Shown: one piece after another, positions 29,856 to 38,806 of the stretch | Numbering within the stretch: the first letter of the stretch is position 1 | Layout of the letters: every line of letters starts with the position of its first letter | From: Bin80 sp965220935 | GTDB taxonomy: Bacteria; Bacteroidota; Rhodothermia; Rhodothermales; Bin80 | Reading direction: 5' to 3' | DNA length: 64,000 nt | Assembly (NCBI GenBank): GCA_965220935.1 | Contig: OZ244857.1 | Span: 682,001-746,000, forward strand | Program-made: the position numbers and the translations under genes | Notes under the pieces: generated by a model | The model's database searches: none | Told to the model about the DNA's origin: nothing | The model's input: the letters and a program-made list of their open reading frames with translations, nothing else

Positions 29856-31156
29856 TGCTATTTTCAACAGATACCAGAACTTTACGTGCAGGGGATACCT
29901 ATGTGGCCATTCGAGGAGATCGCTATGATGGGCATAATTTTGTTCAGGAAGCCTTCAGGAAAGGCGCTGTAAGCGCCGTGGTTGAAACACCAATTGAAGG
30001 GGTAAATCCTGACCAATTAGATATCGTCCCCAACACCCTACTGCATCTTGCAAACCTAGGATCCGAAAAAGTTAAACAATCAAAGCCTAAGGTCATTGCA
30101 ATTACTGGATCGGTAGGCAAGACAACAACACGCAATGCAGTAACAGAGGTCATGCAAACTGCGGGTAAAGTTGTGTCATCAGTTGGAAATCTTAATACAT
30201 TACTTGGGTTATCGCTCACGCTCATTAATAGTGAAATTGATTCAGATACATGCCTAGTGCTTGAAATGGGTGCAAGTCAGAGGGGGGATCTGGCGGAAAT
30301 TTGCCATTACTACACGCCAGATATTTCCATTATCACTAATGTTAGAGGCGTGCATTTGGAAATGCTTGGGTCTATTCAAGGAGTTCAACAAGAAAAAAGC
30401 GAGATCGTTAAAGCTCTTGGGCCTTCGGGGATTGCATGCTTGAATGCAGATGACGAATTCACTCGAGCCATGGTGGCAGATTGCCAAGGGGACTATATTT
30501 TCTATGGAAAGTCTGCGGATGCTCATATTCAACCTCACACAATCACTGCCGCGGTCCCCTTGTTGGGGGATCATGTGATCTACATTTTGATGTCGGCTTA
30601 TGCTGCAGGTATAGCCGTAGGTATTGACCCAGAGTCAATCAACCATGCTTTGTCTAGACTCAAACCCGAAAAAGGCCGATTAAATCAATTACCTGCACGG
30701 GCTGGGGCGCTATTGATTGATGATTCATACAATGCAAGTCCAGATGCAGTCATGGCTGCCCTTGATGTCCTTACAAAACAACCCGCTCGCCGACGCGTGG
30801 TGTTTCTTGGAGATATGTTAGAATTAGGTGACAAAGAGGAAGAGGCGCATCTTTCGGTCCTTCGGATAGCCGTCAATGTTGCGGATCACATCGTTGGATG
30901 TGGTTCACGCGTTGAGAATGCGGTACAGAAGTTGAGATCAGAAGCTGATGTCAATATTGAGTGTTTCCCTGAATCAATGACACTTGCGCGGGAATTATTT
31001 GATGGAAAAGTATATACCCCCCGCCAGGGAGATGTCATTTTGGTGAAAGGCTCTCAGGGAGTGCGGATGGAGCGAGTCAGTCGCGCATTGCTCTCAGAAG
31101 AAATTTCTCCAGCGTCTGTGCTTCCCCGTCAGACTCAAGCATGGCTATCAATTTAA
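29855..31156 (+). CDS. murF: UDP-N-acetylmuramoyl-tripeptide-D-alanyl-D-alanine ligase
   Basis: Final cytoplasmic step of the peptidoglycan stem peptide. N-terminal substrate domain (FSTDTRTLRAGDTYVAIRGD), central Mur ligase domain with P-loop ITGSVGKTTTRN, LNTLLGLSLTL, EMGASQRGDL and DDSYNASPDAV, and a C-terminal domain ending in VILVKGSQGVRME. About 433 residues, normal. The ATG at 29855 overlaps the ddl stop (TGATG); a TTG one codon earlier is less likely. Confidence 0.97.
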   Translation: MLFSTDTRTLRAGDTYVAIRGDRYDGHNFVQEAFRKGAVSAVVETPIEGVNPDQLDIVPNTLLHLANLGSEKVKQSKPKVIAITGSVGKTTTRNAVTEVMQTAGKVVSSVGNLNTLLGLSLTLINSEIDSDTCLVLEMGASQRGDLAEICHYYTPDISIITNVRGVHLEMLGSIQGVQQEKSEIVKALGPSGIACLNADDEFTRAMVADCQGDYIFYGKSADAHIQPHTITAAVPLLGDHVIYILMSAYAAGIAVGIDPESINHALSRLKPEKGRLNQLPARAGALLIDDSYNASPDAVMAALDVLTKQPARRRVVFLGDMLELGDKEEEAHLSVLRIAVNVADHIVGCGSRVENAVQKLRSEADVNIECFPESMTLARELFDGKVYTPRQGDVILVKGSQGVRMERVSRALLSEEISPASVLPRQTQAWLSI

Positions 31157-31778
31157 GGGCGAATTATGATTAAGTGCCATGACGGAAACTAGCCAAACAC
31201 TCTGCTGACCAGTGCTTATCCTGATGATGTGCAATCAGAGATGGAGAATGCTGATGAACCTTTCAAATCTTAACTGATGCTGTTACATCAATATTTTGAG
31301 TTCTATATCATTGGTTGACATAAAATGTGTATGTGTTGAGAATGAGAACCCAATAAGAAGTCACTTGATGCGGGATATCACCTCACAGAGGACATTCAAT
31401 GGTAGGATTTGCAGACTCACTCGCCGCACACAATGGAGATGAAATTTGACACACTTCCCGCCAGTAGTATACTATCTGAGAATCTTGAGGTCAACATTCG
31501 GATTTAGAAATTTTGATTCCCTAAAATATTATGTCATTGATCACCGAGCCTAATTTGAATGTTATACGACATCCCATTGCCTTTGATAGAACATCAATCG
31601 TGCGCGATGTTCGCACAATGGCGGCGTTTTCAGAGCATCAAGTCCGTTATTTGCAAAATGGTAAATCAGTGGATTCAATCTTTTTGGCACCTTTTTCATT
31701 TGATAGCGTTACAATGGGCTGTGAACAAAGTATTATCAATGCTCTGTTCTACATCACATATTCATTCACACAGCATAT
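31157..31778. other. Intergenic stretch before secD
   Basis: About 620 bases. Small frames exist, including one overlapping the secD start, but none has family features or a credible start. I see no terminator hairpin or RNA gene. Confidence 0.4.
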
Positions 31779-33653
31779 ATGCAAGGTAACGGATTCAAGG
31801 TAGGTGCGGTCGCCTCCTTTTTAGCACTCTCACTCTGGTACTTGTTCCCATCGGTGCAAGGATTGTATCTAAACAATCAACTCGCTGATATGGACCAGGA
31901 AGAAAGAAGTCAATACGAACGCGAAAATTATTCCAGAATTGAGTCAATCAAGGAAGGTTCTCTCAATCTTGGGCTAGATCTCCAGGGTGGGATGCATACG
32001 ACCATGGAGGTCGGTCTTCGTGAGCTGCTCATACAGCTCGCTGGTGAGAGAAGAGATGATACATTTGATCAAGTACTTGCTGCTGCAGACTTGCTTAGTG
32101 AGGAAGAAGGGATGTCATTGATTGATGCCTTTATAGAGGAGTTTGAATCCCGAGATTCTGAATCAAATCTGTCTCGTTATTTTCGGAGCGAGGAAATCAC
32201 TCGGAGATCTAGCAATGCTGAGGTGACCGATTTTCTGCGAACCCAAGCCACAGATGCGATCACTCGTGCAATGGAAGTGATCCGTAATCGTGTTGATCGG
32301 TACGGTGTCACAGAACCTTCCATCCAGACTCAGGGCAATCGCAGAATTGTTGTAGAACTTCCTGGGATTGATGATCCTGAGCGAGTTCGTAGACTCCTCA
32401 AAGGAACTGCACGTCTGGAGTTTCGGCTGATGGCTGATCCAGGTGAACTCAACTCATCGTTGCAACGGATCATTAATCACTATGAAATTGATGTGGCTCC
32501 ACCAGATACGGCTGAAAGTGTTGATGATACGACGAATGTTGAGGTGTCAGATACCACATTTGATGTGAGCCAATTACTTGGTGAGCCCGAATCAGATAAT
32601 GTCGGGAATCCGCTTCTTGATGTACTTAGTCCAGCCGGTCAGGGAACCGTTGTATTTGGAGAAGTATCGGTCCAGGACACGTCAACATTCAATGCTTTAA
32701 TGGCTAAGCCAGAAGTGATGGCAATGCTCCCTCGAGATATTGAATTACTTTATGATGCTAACCCCAGTAGCAGTGGGTCAGACTATTATCCAGTATTAGC
32801 CGTGAACGTCAATGCTGAATTGACGGGTGATGTGATTACTGATTCAAGGGCAGATTTTGATCAGACCACGAACCAGCCCCTAGTAGATATGGAGATGAAT
32901 TCGGAAGGTGCCCGTATATGGTCTCGGTTGACGGGTGCAAATGTTGGTAAAAATATTGCCATTGTGCTTGATCAGGTGGTCTATTCATATCCAACCGTCA
33001 TTAACCAAATCAGTGGTGGACGCTCTCAGATCACGGGTTTAGCATCACAGGACGAGGCTGATGATATCGTGACTGTTCTCAAAAGTGGTGCGCTCCCAGC
33101 CCCTGTTGAAATTGTTGAAGAACGAACCGTTGGTCCAAGCCTTGGGGTTGTTGCTCGTCAATCTGGGTTTACATCACTCATGGTTGGGCTCACGATTGTT
33201 GCACTATTTATGATTATCTATTATAGAGCGAGTGGGATGGTTGCTGACCTTGCTTTGATTATAAATATCATATTTATACTTGGCATTCTTGCCGCATTCA
33301 ATGCAACACTAACCTTGCCGGGGATTGCTGGAATCGTTCTTACGATTGGTATGGCCGTTGATGCAAATGTACTGATCTTTGAGCGAGTGAGAGAGGAACA
33401 AGCTACTGGAAAGACATTGAAGGCTTCAATTGATGGTGGGTATGCTAAAGCGCTGAGCGCAATCATTGATGCCAATATCACCACCTTTTTTGTCGGTCTT
33501 ATACTCTACTCATTCGGAGTCGGCCCAATCCAAGGATTTGCGGTTACATTAATGGCCGGGATCCTTGCCTCACTTTTTAGTGCAATTGTGTTTACTCGGA
33601 TCATTTTTGATTTTGTAGTGATTGGACGTCGTGGAGCAGTAAGTTTTGGATGA
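31779..33653 (+). CDS. secD: Protein translocase subunit SecD
   Basis: Inner-membrane helper of Sec translocation that uses the proton gradient to pull secreted proteins out. 624 residues. One N-terminal membrane segment (VGAVASFLALSLWYLF), a large periplasmic region beginning with the SecD signature LGLDLQGGMHTTMEV, and five C-terminal membrane segments (for example SLMVGLTIVALFMIIYY, LALIINIIFILGILAAF, GIVLTIGMAVDANVLIFER). Longer than E. coli-type cores of some groups because of an acidic, Ser/Asp-rich insert near residues 240-290. It is followed after 29 bases by secF. Confidence 0.96.
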   Translation: MQGNGFKVGAVASFLALSLWYLFPSVQGLYLNNQLADMDQEERSQYERENYSRIESIKEGSLNLGLDLQGGMHTTMEVGLRELLIQLAGERRDDTFDQVLAAADLLSEEEGMSLIDAFIEEFESRDSESNLSRYFRSEEITRRSSNAEVTDFLRTQATDAITRAMEVIRNRVDRYGVTEPSIQTQGNRRIVVELPGIDDPERVRRLLKGTARLEFRLMADPGELNSSLQRIINHYEIDVAPPDTAESVDDTTNVEVSDTTFDVSQLLGEPESDNVGNPLLDVLSPAGQGTVVFGEVSVQDTSTFNALMAKPEVMAMLPRDIELLYDANPSSSGSDYYPVLAVNVNAELTGDVITDSRADFDQTTNQPLVDMEMNSEGARIWSRLTGANVGKNIAIVLDQVVYSYPTVINQISGGRSQITGLASQDEADDIVTVLKSGALPAPVEIVEERTVGPSLGVVARQSGFTSLMVGLTIVALFMIIYYRASGMVADLALIINIIFILGILAAFNATLTLPGIAGIVLTIGMAVDANVLIFERVREEQATGKTLKASIDGGYAKALSAIIDANITTFFVGLILYSFGVGPIQGFAVTLMAGILASLFSAIVFTRIIFDFVVIGRRGAVSFG

Positions 33654-33682
33654 TCTGCTCAGAATCAAACTGATAATTATTG

Positions 33683-34624
33683 ATGCGCATTTTTGAAAAT
33701 ACTGATTTTAATTTAGTCGGTAGCAGAAGTAAAGGATATATCATTAGTGGTATCCTTCTACTTCTCAGTATAGGAGCAATCATCACCAGAGGACTAGAGC
33801 TAGGCATTGATTTCAGAGGCGGCATGGAATTTGTCGTTGAAAGCGATCAATTACTTGAAGCCACGGAAGTTCGTACAACACTTACATCTGTGCTTGAAAG
33901 TGCACCCGAGGTAAAAACCTACAGTGATGTCGGGGCTGGAGGGCAGGATGCTCTTCTGATCCGAGTCGCGTCTGAAGGTGAAACAACAGAGGTTCAGTCA
34001 ACAATTATTGGAGCGATAGCGCTTCAATTTCCAGATGCCGGTCCACGGATCATAAAGACTGATGTTGTAGGACCTCGATTTGCCGAGGACTTAAAGCGCG
34101 GATCGTTATATGCTGTGATAGGATCTCTCTTGGTGATTTTCCTTTATGTGATGCTCAGGTTTGAGTGGAGATTCGGACTGGGTGCAGTGGCTGCTCTATT
34201 TCATGATGTTCTGATTACACTCGGCATTTTTTCCTTACTTCAGGGATTAATGCCATTTTCAATGCAGATTGATCAGGCAATCATTGCGGCGTTTCTTACG
34301 ATTGTCGGGTATTCCCTTAATGATACAGTTGTTATATTTGATCGTATTCGTGAATATACTAATCTGTTTAAAACCGAACCCTATAAAATCGTGGTCAATC
34401 GCTCGGTCAACACAACGTTGAGTCGTACATTTGTGACTTCTGGGACAACTTTGCTTGTTGTTGCTACATTGTTTACATTTGGGGGAGAAGTTTTAAGAGG
34501 CTTTTCATTTGCATTAATTATTGGTATTATTATTGGGACATATTCGTCTATTTTTGTTGCCACTCCAGTGGTGGTTGAGTTGCATCATCGGTCTGCTTCG
34601 GTTGGAAAACCCAGTAGACGCTAA
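33683..34624 (+). CDS. secF: Protein translocase subunit SecF
   Basis: Partner of SecD in the inner membrane. 313 residues with the SecF signature GIDFRGGMEF after the first membrane segment, the periplasmic loop, then membrane helices AVIGSLLVIFLYVMLRF, AALFHDVLITLGIF, FLTIVGYSLNDTVVIFDRIRE and the C-terminal FSFALIIGIIIGTYSS. ATG at 33683 is chosen over the TTG one codon earlier. SecD and SecF remain separate genes here, unlike the fused SecDF of many Bacteroidia. Confidence 0.96.
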   Translation: MRIFENTDFNLVGSRSKGYIISGILLLLSIGAIITRGLELGIDFRGGMEFVVESDQLLEATEVRTTLTSVLESAPEVKTYSDVGAGGQDALLIRVASEGETTEVQSTIIGAIALQFPDAGPRIIKTDVVGPRFAEDLKRGSLYAVIGSLLVIFLYVMLRFEWRFGLGAVAALFHDVLITLGIFSLLQGLMPFSMQIDQAIIAAFLTIVGYSLNDTVVIFDRIREYTNLFKTEPYKIVVNRSVNTTLSRTFVTSGTTLLVVATLFTFGGEVLRGFSFALIIGIIIGTYSSIFVATPVVVELHHRSASVGKPSRR

Positions 34625-34634
34625 CCTAAGAATC

Positions 34635-34982
34635 ATGAATTATTCAGTTGACGAGCAGTATAACGTAGTGATCATTACCCTTAGAGGGAATGTGATGGGT
34701 GGGCCGACGGCCACCAAGTTTCAAGAAACGATCAGCGCACTCAAAGAGGAGGGTAAGCTGAATGTCGTTGTGAATCTTGCTAGGGTCAGGATCATGAATT
34801 CAAGTGGCTTGGGGATGTTGATTAGTGCAATGACCTCAATGCGCAAAGCTGGCGGAGATTTACGGCTATCTAATCCTGCATCCAAAATTAGATCTCTTCT
34901 TGTGATCACCAAGCTCATCACTGTCTTTGAACATTTTGACTCCGATCAGGAAGCTGCAGAAAGTTTTAAGGCCTCCTCATAG
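34635..34982 (+). CDS. STAS-domain anti-sigma factor antagonist-like protein
   Basis: 115-residue single STAS domain (MNYSVDEQYNVVIITLRG, VVVNLARVRIMNSSGLGML). In SpoIIAA-type antagonists a Ser in the DSSGLG loop is phosphorylated by a switch kinase; here the loop reads NSSGLG, so the Ser is kept and the Asp is Asn. A frame open from 34521 would overlap secF; the ATG at 34635, ten bases after the secF stop, gives the normal STAS start. No partner kinase or phosphatase is adjacent, although a histidine kinase-like ATPase gene lies at 36.3 kb. Confidence 0.9.
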   Translation: MNYSVDEQYNVVIITLRGNVMGGPTATKFQETISALKEEGKLNVVVNLARVRIMNSSGLGMLISAMTSMRKAGGDLRLSNPASKIRSLLVITKLITVFEHFDSDQEAAESFKASS

Positions 34983-35042
34983 TCATATTGTATAGATTGG
35001 ATCCAGATCTATAGGTGATCATTGTCCTGTAAACAGATCGTC

Positions 35043-36314
35043 ATGGCGATTACGGTAGTGGTAGGTAGCCAGTGGGGGGATGAGGGAAAGGGCAAGGTTG
35101 TAGATATCCTTTCTCCACAATTTGATATTGTTGCACGATATCAGGGCGGAGCGAATGCAGGCCATACGATCAAATGGGGAAATAATACACATGTACTTCA
35201 CCTATTGCCGAGCGGCGTCTTTTCCCAAGGCGTGCAATGTATCATTGGCAATGGTGTTGTCGTTGACCTTAAAGCCTTGGTCAATGAAATTCAGAATGTT
35301 GAGCAACTTGGCTTTGATTTGACAAATCGGTTATGGATTTCCAACAATGCTCACTGTATTTTACCCTATCACAAAGCCATTGAGAGTGTCCAAGCCGCTG
35401 AAGTAATTGGGACGACAAAAAGAGGAATTGGCCCAGCCTATACCGATAAAGTTGCTCGTAATGGTATACGGATCGGTGAATTACTAAACCCTAAGAGTTT
35501 ATCTCAGCGCTTGCAAAGTGAAATCAAGCGAATCAATTTGATCCTCAGTGGTGCTTACGGCAAGCCAGAGATGAATGCCGAAGAGATCATTGATGAGTAT
35601 ACTGGTTTGGCACAAATGATTGCACCATATGTGACCAATACCACTCACTTGCTTCATGAAGCACTGATCTCTGAGAAACAAATCCTTGCGGAGGGGGCTC
35701 AGGGATCCCTATTAGATATAGACTTTGGAACTTATCCATATGTAACATCTAGTTCTCCTACGGCTGGGGGAGTGTGTACAGGCCTTGGAATTCCACCAAG
35801 TGCTATCAAGCGAGTCATCGGCGTCACAAAGGCATACTGTACCCGGGTGGGGCACGGCCCGTTTCCTACGGAATTGATTGATGAAACTGGAGATCACATG
35901 CGCAGAGTGGGGGCAGAATTTGGGGCGACAACGGGCCGATCTCGCAGATGTGGGTGGCTGGATCTGGTGGCGCTTCGTTACAGTTGCATGCTCAATGGGT
36001 TTACAGAATTGGCGATTACTAAGATTGATGTACTGTCGGGTCTGGAGTTCATCAAGTTTTCAAAAGCGTATCATCATAATCAGATGACCTATACATCATT
36101 TTTCAATGACACCAGTGTTCTGGATACCGTCGTCCCCCATTACGAGGTTCTTGAAGGGTGGAGTGAAGATATTATTGGATGTACATCCATGGATCATCTC
36201 CCCTGCGCGGCCAGAAATCTGATTACTGAAATTGAAACCTATACAGGTGTTCCAGTAAGGTTTGTTTCTACTGGACCTGAGCGCTCGCAGATCATTAATC
36301 TACGAGCCAGCTGA
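35043..36314 (+). CDS. purA: Adenylosuccinate synthetase
   Basis: First committed step from IMP to AMP, GTP-dependent. 423 residues with GSQWGDEGKGKVVD (P-loop), RYQGGANAGHTI, GTTKRGIGPAYTDK, EGAQGSLLDIDFGTYPYVTSS split across the IMP site, and GRSRRCGWLDLVALRY. The ATG at 35043 begins MAITVVVGSQWG as in homologues; a TTG seven codons earlier is unlikely. The 3' end is followed after 28 bases by a histidine kinase gene on the same strand. Confidence 0.98.
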   Translation: MAITVVVGSQWGDEGKGKVVDILSPQFDIVARYQGGANAGHTIKWGNNTHVLHLLPSGVFSQGVQCIIGNGVVVDLKALVNEIQNVEQLGFDLTNRLWISNNAHCILPYHKAIESVQAAEVIGTTKRGIGPAYTDKVARNGIRIGELLNPKSLSQRLQSEIKRINLILSGAYGKPEMNAEEIIDEYTGLAQMIAPYVTNTTHLLHEALISEKQILAEGAQGSLLDIDFGTYPYVTSSSPTAGGVCTGLGIPPSAIKRVIGVTKAYCTRVGHGPFPTELIDETGDHMRRVGAEFGATTGRSRRCGWLDLVALRYSCMLNGFTELAITKIDVLSGLEFIKFSKAYHHNQMTYTSFFNDTSVLDTVVPHYEVLEGWSEDIIGCTSMDHLPCAARNLITEIETYTGVPVRFVSTGPERSQIINLRAS

Positions 36315-36342
36315 TACCCACCACTTTCAGACCAATAGTGAC

Positions 36343-37650
36343 ATGCGAACTCTGATTGCAAAGCTTAGACCTAAGCTATGGCTCGGCATACTTGCTGCAA
36401 GCATTGCGCTGGCATCTCTATTATACACCAGTAATCTTGTGCGTCATTTGCAAGCGAGAGAACGAACGGCTGTGACGATTTGGGCTGATGCTATTGAGCA
36501 GGTTGCTATGGCGACTCGCAAAAATCTCTACGAAGCCGATTTTCGTTCAATGGCCGAGGCCCTTGACCCATCTGATCCTATGACACCAAGACATCTTGCG
36601 GCCCTCACATGGGCAGCTGAAGTACCAATGGGAGATCAGATGGGGTTTATATTTGATGTGATGACAAAACATTCTCCAGATGTACCTGCCGCAATTGTCA
36701 ATGAAAACGGCAACCCCATCAGGTGGCAATATATTGGTGTTTCTGAGGAAGGAGAGTTAACCCATGAAGATTCGCTGAAGGTTGTTGAGCATATTGTGAA
36801 AATGAGTCAAAGTTATGATCCAATCCGAATTGAGGTTGTGCAGGATTCATTGACACCAGACCTGATTCAGTATGTGCATTATGGCGAGAGTTCAGTGATT
36901 CGAGATTTACGCATTTATCCTTATTTGCAACTCGCATTCGTCGCCTTATTTGTGGGGTTTGGCTATCTTGGATTTTCCTATGCTCGCCGCAGTGAGCAGA
37001 GCAATCTTTGGGTAGGGATGACCCGTGAGGCAGCCCATCAATTAGGAACACCGATTTCAAGTTTGATGGGATGGGTTGAGGTGATGAGGGACAATCCAAA
37101 TACCGATCAAGAGATATTAAAAGAAGTAGATGCTGACATACGACGGCTAGAACTGATCACGCATCGATTTAATGATATTGGATCTCATCCAAAACTAATT
37201 AACCAGCCCATAGCTTTGGTGATTGATCCGACTGCAGATTATGTTCGACGGCGTTTTCCTCGCCGCGGAATGTCCTTGGATGTAGAGGTCAGCCCTAGCC
37301 TAGAGTCTCCGATCAATCCCGAATTGTTTGCATGGGTCATTGAGAATCTACTCAAGAATGCTATGGATGCTATAGAGAGTGAACAGGGGCGAATTTATAT
37401 TAGAGCAGGCACTGATAGAAATCGTTTATTTATTGATGTGATTGATAACGGCAAGGGAATTGATCGCAAAGATCGGTCAAACATATTCAAGCCAGGATTT
37501 AGCACGAAGACCCGCGGATGGGGACTAGGCCTTAGTTTGGCCAAGCGCATTGTTGAAGATTATCATGGTGGAACATTGGTTCTAGTCCAGTCGGCAATCG
37601 GTAGAGGTTCAACATTTAGAATCTTACTTCAGTGTGATCAACAAGCATAG
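36343..37650 (+). CDS. Membrane histidine kinase without adjacent regulator
   Basis: About 435 residues. One membrane helix near the N-terminus (LWLGILAASIALASLLY) and another around residue 195-212 (LQLAFVALFVGFGYLGF) flank a periplasmic sensor region. The H-box is REAAHQLGTPISSLMGW; the ATPase part has NLLKNAMDAIESEQGR, DNGKGIDRKDRSNIFKPGFSTK and WGLGLSLAKRIVEDYHGG, close to the NtrY/NtrB-like kinase group. ATG at 36343 is preferred: the frame extends upstream into purA but without sense. No response regulator is next to it, so it is an orphan. Confidence 0.92.
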   Translation: MRTLIAKLRPKLWLGILAASIALASLLYTSNLVRHLQARERTAVTIWADAIEQVAMATRKNLYEADFRSMAEALDPSDPMTPRHLAALTWAAEVPMGDQMGFIFDVMTKHSPDVPAAIVNENGNPIRWQYIGVSEEGELTHEDSLKVVEHIVKMSQSYDPIRIEVVQDSLTPDLIQYVHYGESSVIRDLRIYPYLQLAFVALFVGFGYLGFSYARRSEQSNLWVGMTREAAHQLGTPISSLMGWVEVMRDNPNTDQEILKEVDADIRRLELITHRFNDIGSHPKLINQPIALVIDPTADYVRRRFPRRGMSLDVEVSPSLESPINPELFAWVIENLLKNAMDAIESEQGRIYIRAGTDRNRLFIDVIDNGKGIDRKDRSNIFKPGFSTKTRGWGLGLSLAKRIVEDYHGGTLVLVQSAIGRGSTFRILLQCDQQA

Positions 37651-37773
37651 CATCTGTGGAAAGGGGAATTTTACATTCAATGCTCCACGATCACAATTCA
37701 AATCATTCATTGTGTGACGTTATCCGCAGGGGCTAATGTCACTTTTTTGCAACTTAAATTTCATCTGAATATA

Positions 37774-38619
37774 TCATCTGTTGCTAGCGAAAAATATGGC
37801 GCTTCCGCTTTTTTTGTGAAATGATGGAATTAAAAGCGTGCCCTCAAATAACGCACCATTGACATACGGAAACCGATCTAAATCCTCGTCCAAAGTATTG
37901 AAGCGCTGATCTACAGGTGTATTAATGATCTGAAAAATATGCGATAAAAATGGACCAAGATCTAATCCATCTTCTCGGGTTTGATCTTCAATAAAGTCAA
38001 GAAATAGCCCCCGAGGCTCAAAAATTCCCGTATCATCTGCAAACAGACAAAATACAATCCTCACAAGGAAGCGCTCTAAATCATGACCACGGTATCGTGA
38101 TTCATCCAACATGTCATGGAGCCGGCCAACTAACTCCGAGGCCTTGATATTGGCGGGATCCTGATCACGGAATTCGCGGCGGTGCACGCCAATGATAAAG
38201 CCAAACGCTTCCACCTGTGTGCTTAACTGCGATAGAGAGAAGGAAATCTCCTGCCGCTGATCTAGGTCGTAAAGATTGAAACTCTGAAAATCACTCACCA
38301 AGATATATCGGGGACGCATATGCTCAGCAAGGGCATCAAAGTACTCCCCAGCTTGCTGATAGGCGTTCTCCATATCGCGCCCAGCACTCTTTTGCTCAAC
38401 CAGCAAGACACCTGGCCAAAATAAGTCTATAAACCCTGACCGATTGTCAAGTTTAGTGACATGCTCTTCAAACCTCGCGACACTTCGGCGCTGAACGCCA
38501 AAGATATTGAAGAAATCATCGTAAAAACTATGGGCCTCTTTCTTTTCGTATTTCGCCTGCTCCCAGGTCTTCGAAAAGTTGACCGCGCGGGCACGAATCT
38601 CATTCCATGAAAGACGCAT
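37774..38619 (-). pseudogene. N-terminal fragment of an MmeI-like type IIL/IIG restriction-modification enzyme
   Basis: 281 residues matching the first part of MmeI-family single-chain enzymes: LSWNEIRARAVNFSKTW, a PD-(D/E)XK-like nuclease core in GFIDLFWPGVLLVEQKSAGRD (Asp, then Glu-x-Lys), and the helical spacer (DLERFLVRIVFCLFADDTGIF, PYVNGALFEG). Full enzymes run to about 900 residues with a SAM-dependent adenine methyltransferase and a target-recognition domain. Here the frame ends after LIPSFHKKSG and the 120 bases to the convergent kinase gene hold none of it. Without the methyltransferase, a working nuclease would be dangerous, so it is probably dead. Confidence 0.8.
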
Positions 38620-38806
38620 CAGGGAGTATGTTTCTTGAAAAAGCTGTTATGCACTTCAAGTGCTAAATCTAATTCATTGATAAGAAATTAAGCAATATCA
38701 ACTAAGAAACAGGGACGAGCAATTCTGAAATGATTGATAATAATATCTCAGATCCTGGAGATTTTCGTTTCATGAATTGCAGATCTAAACTTGCAAGAGA
38801 AGATAC

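Noticed and set aside
31531..31803. 90-codon frame just before secD
   Set aside because: It overlaps the secD start, has no recognisable domain and no neighbour support.
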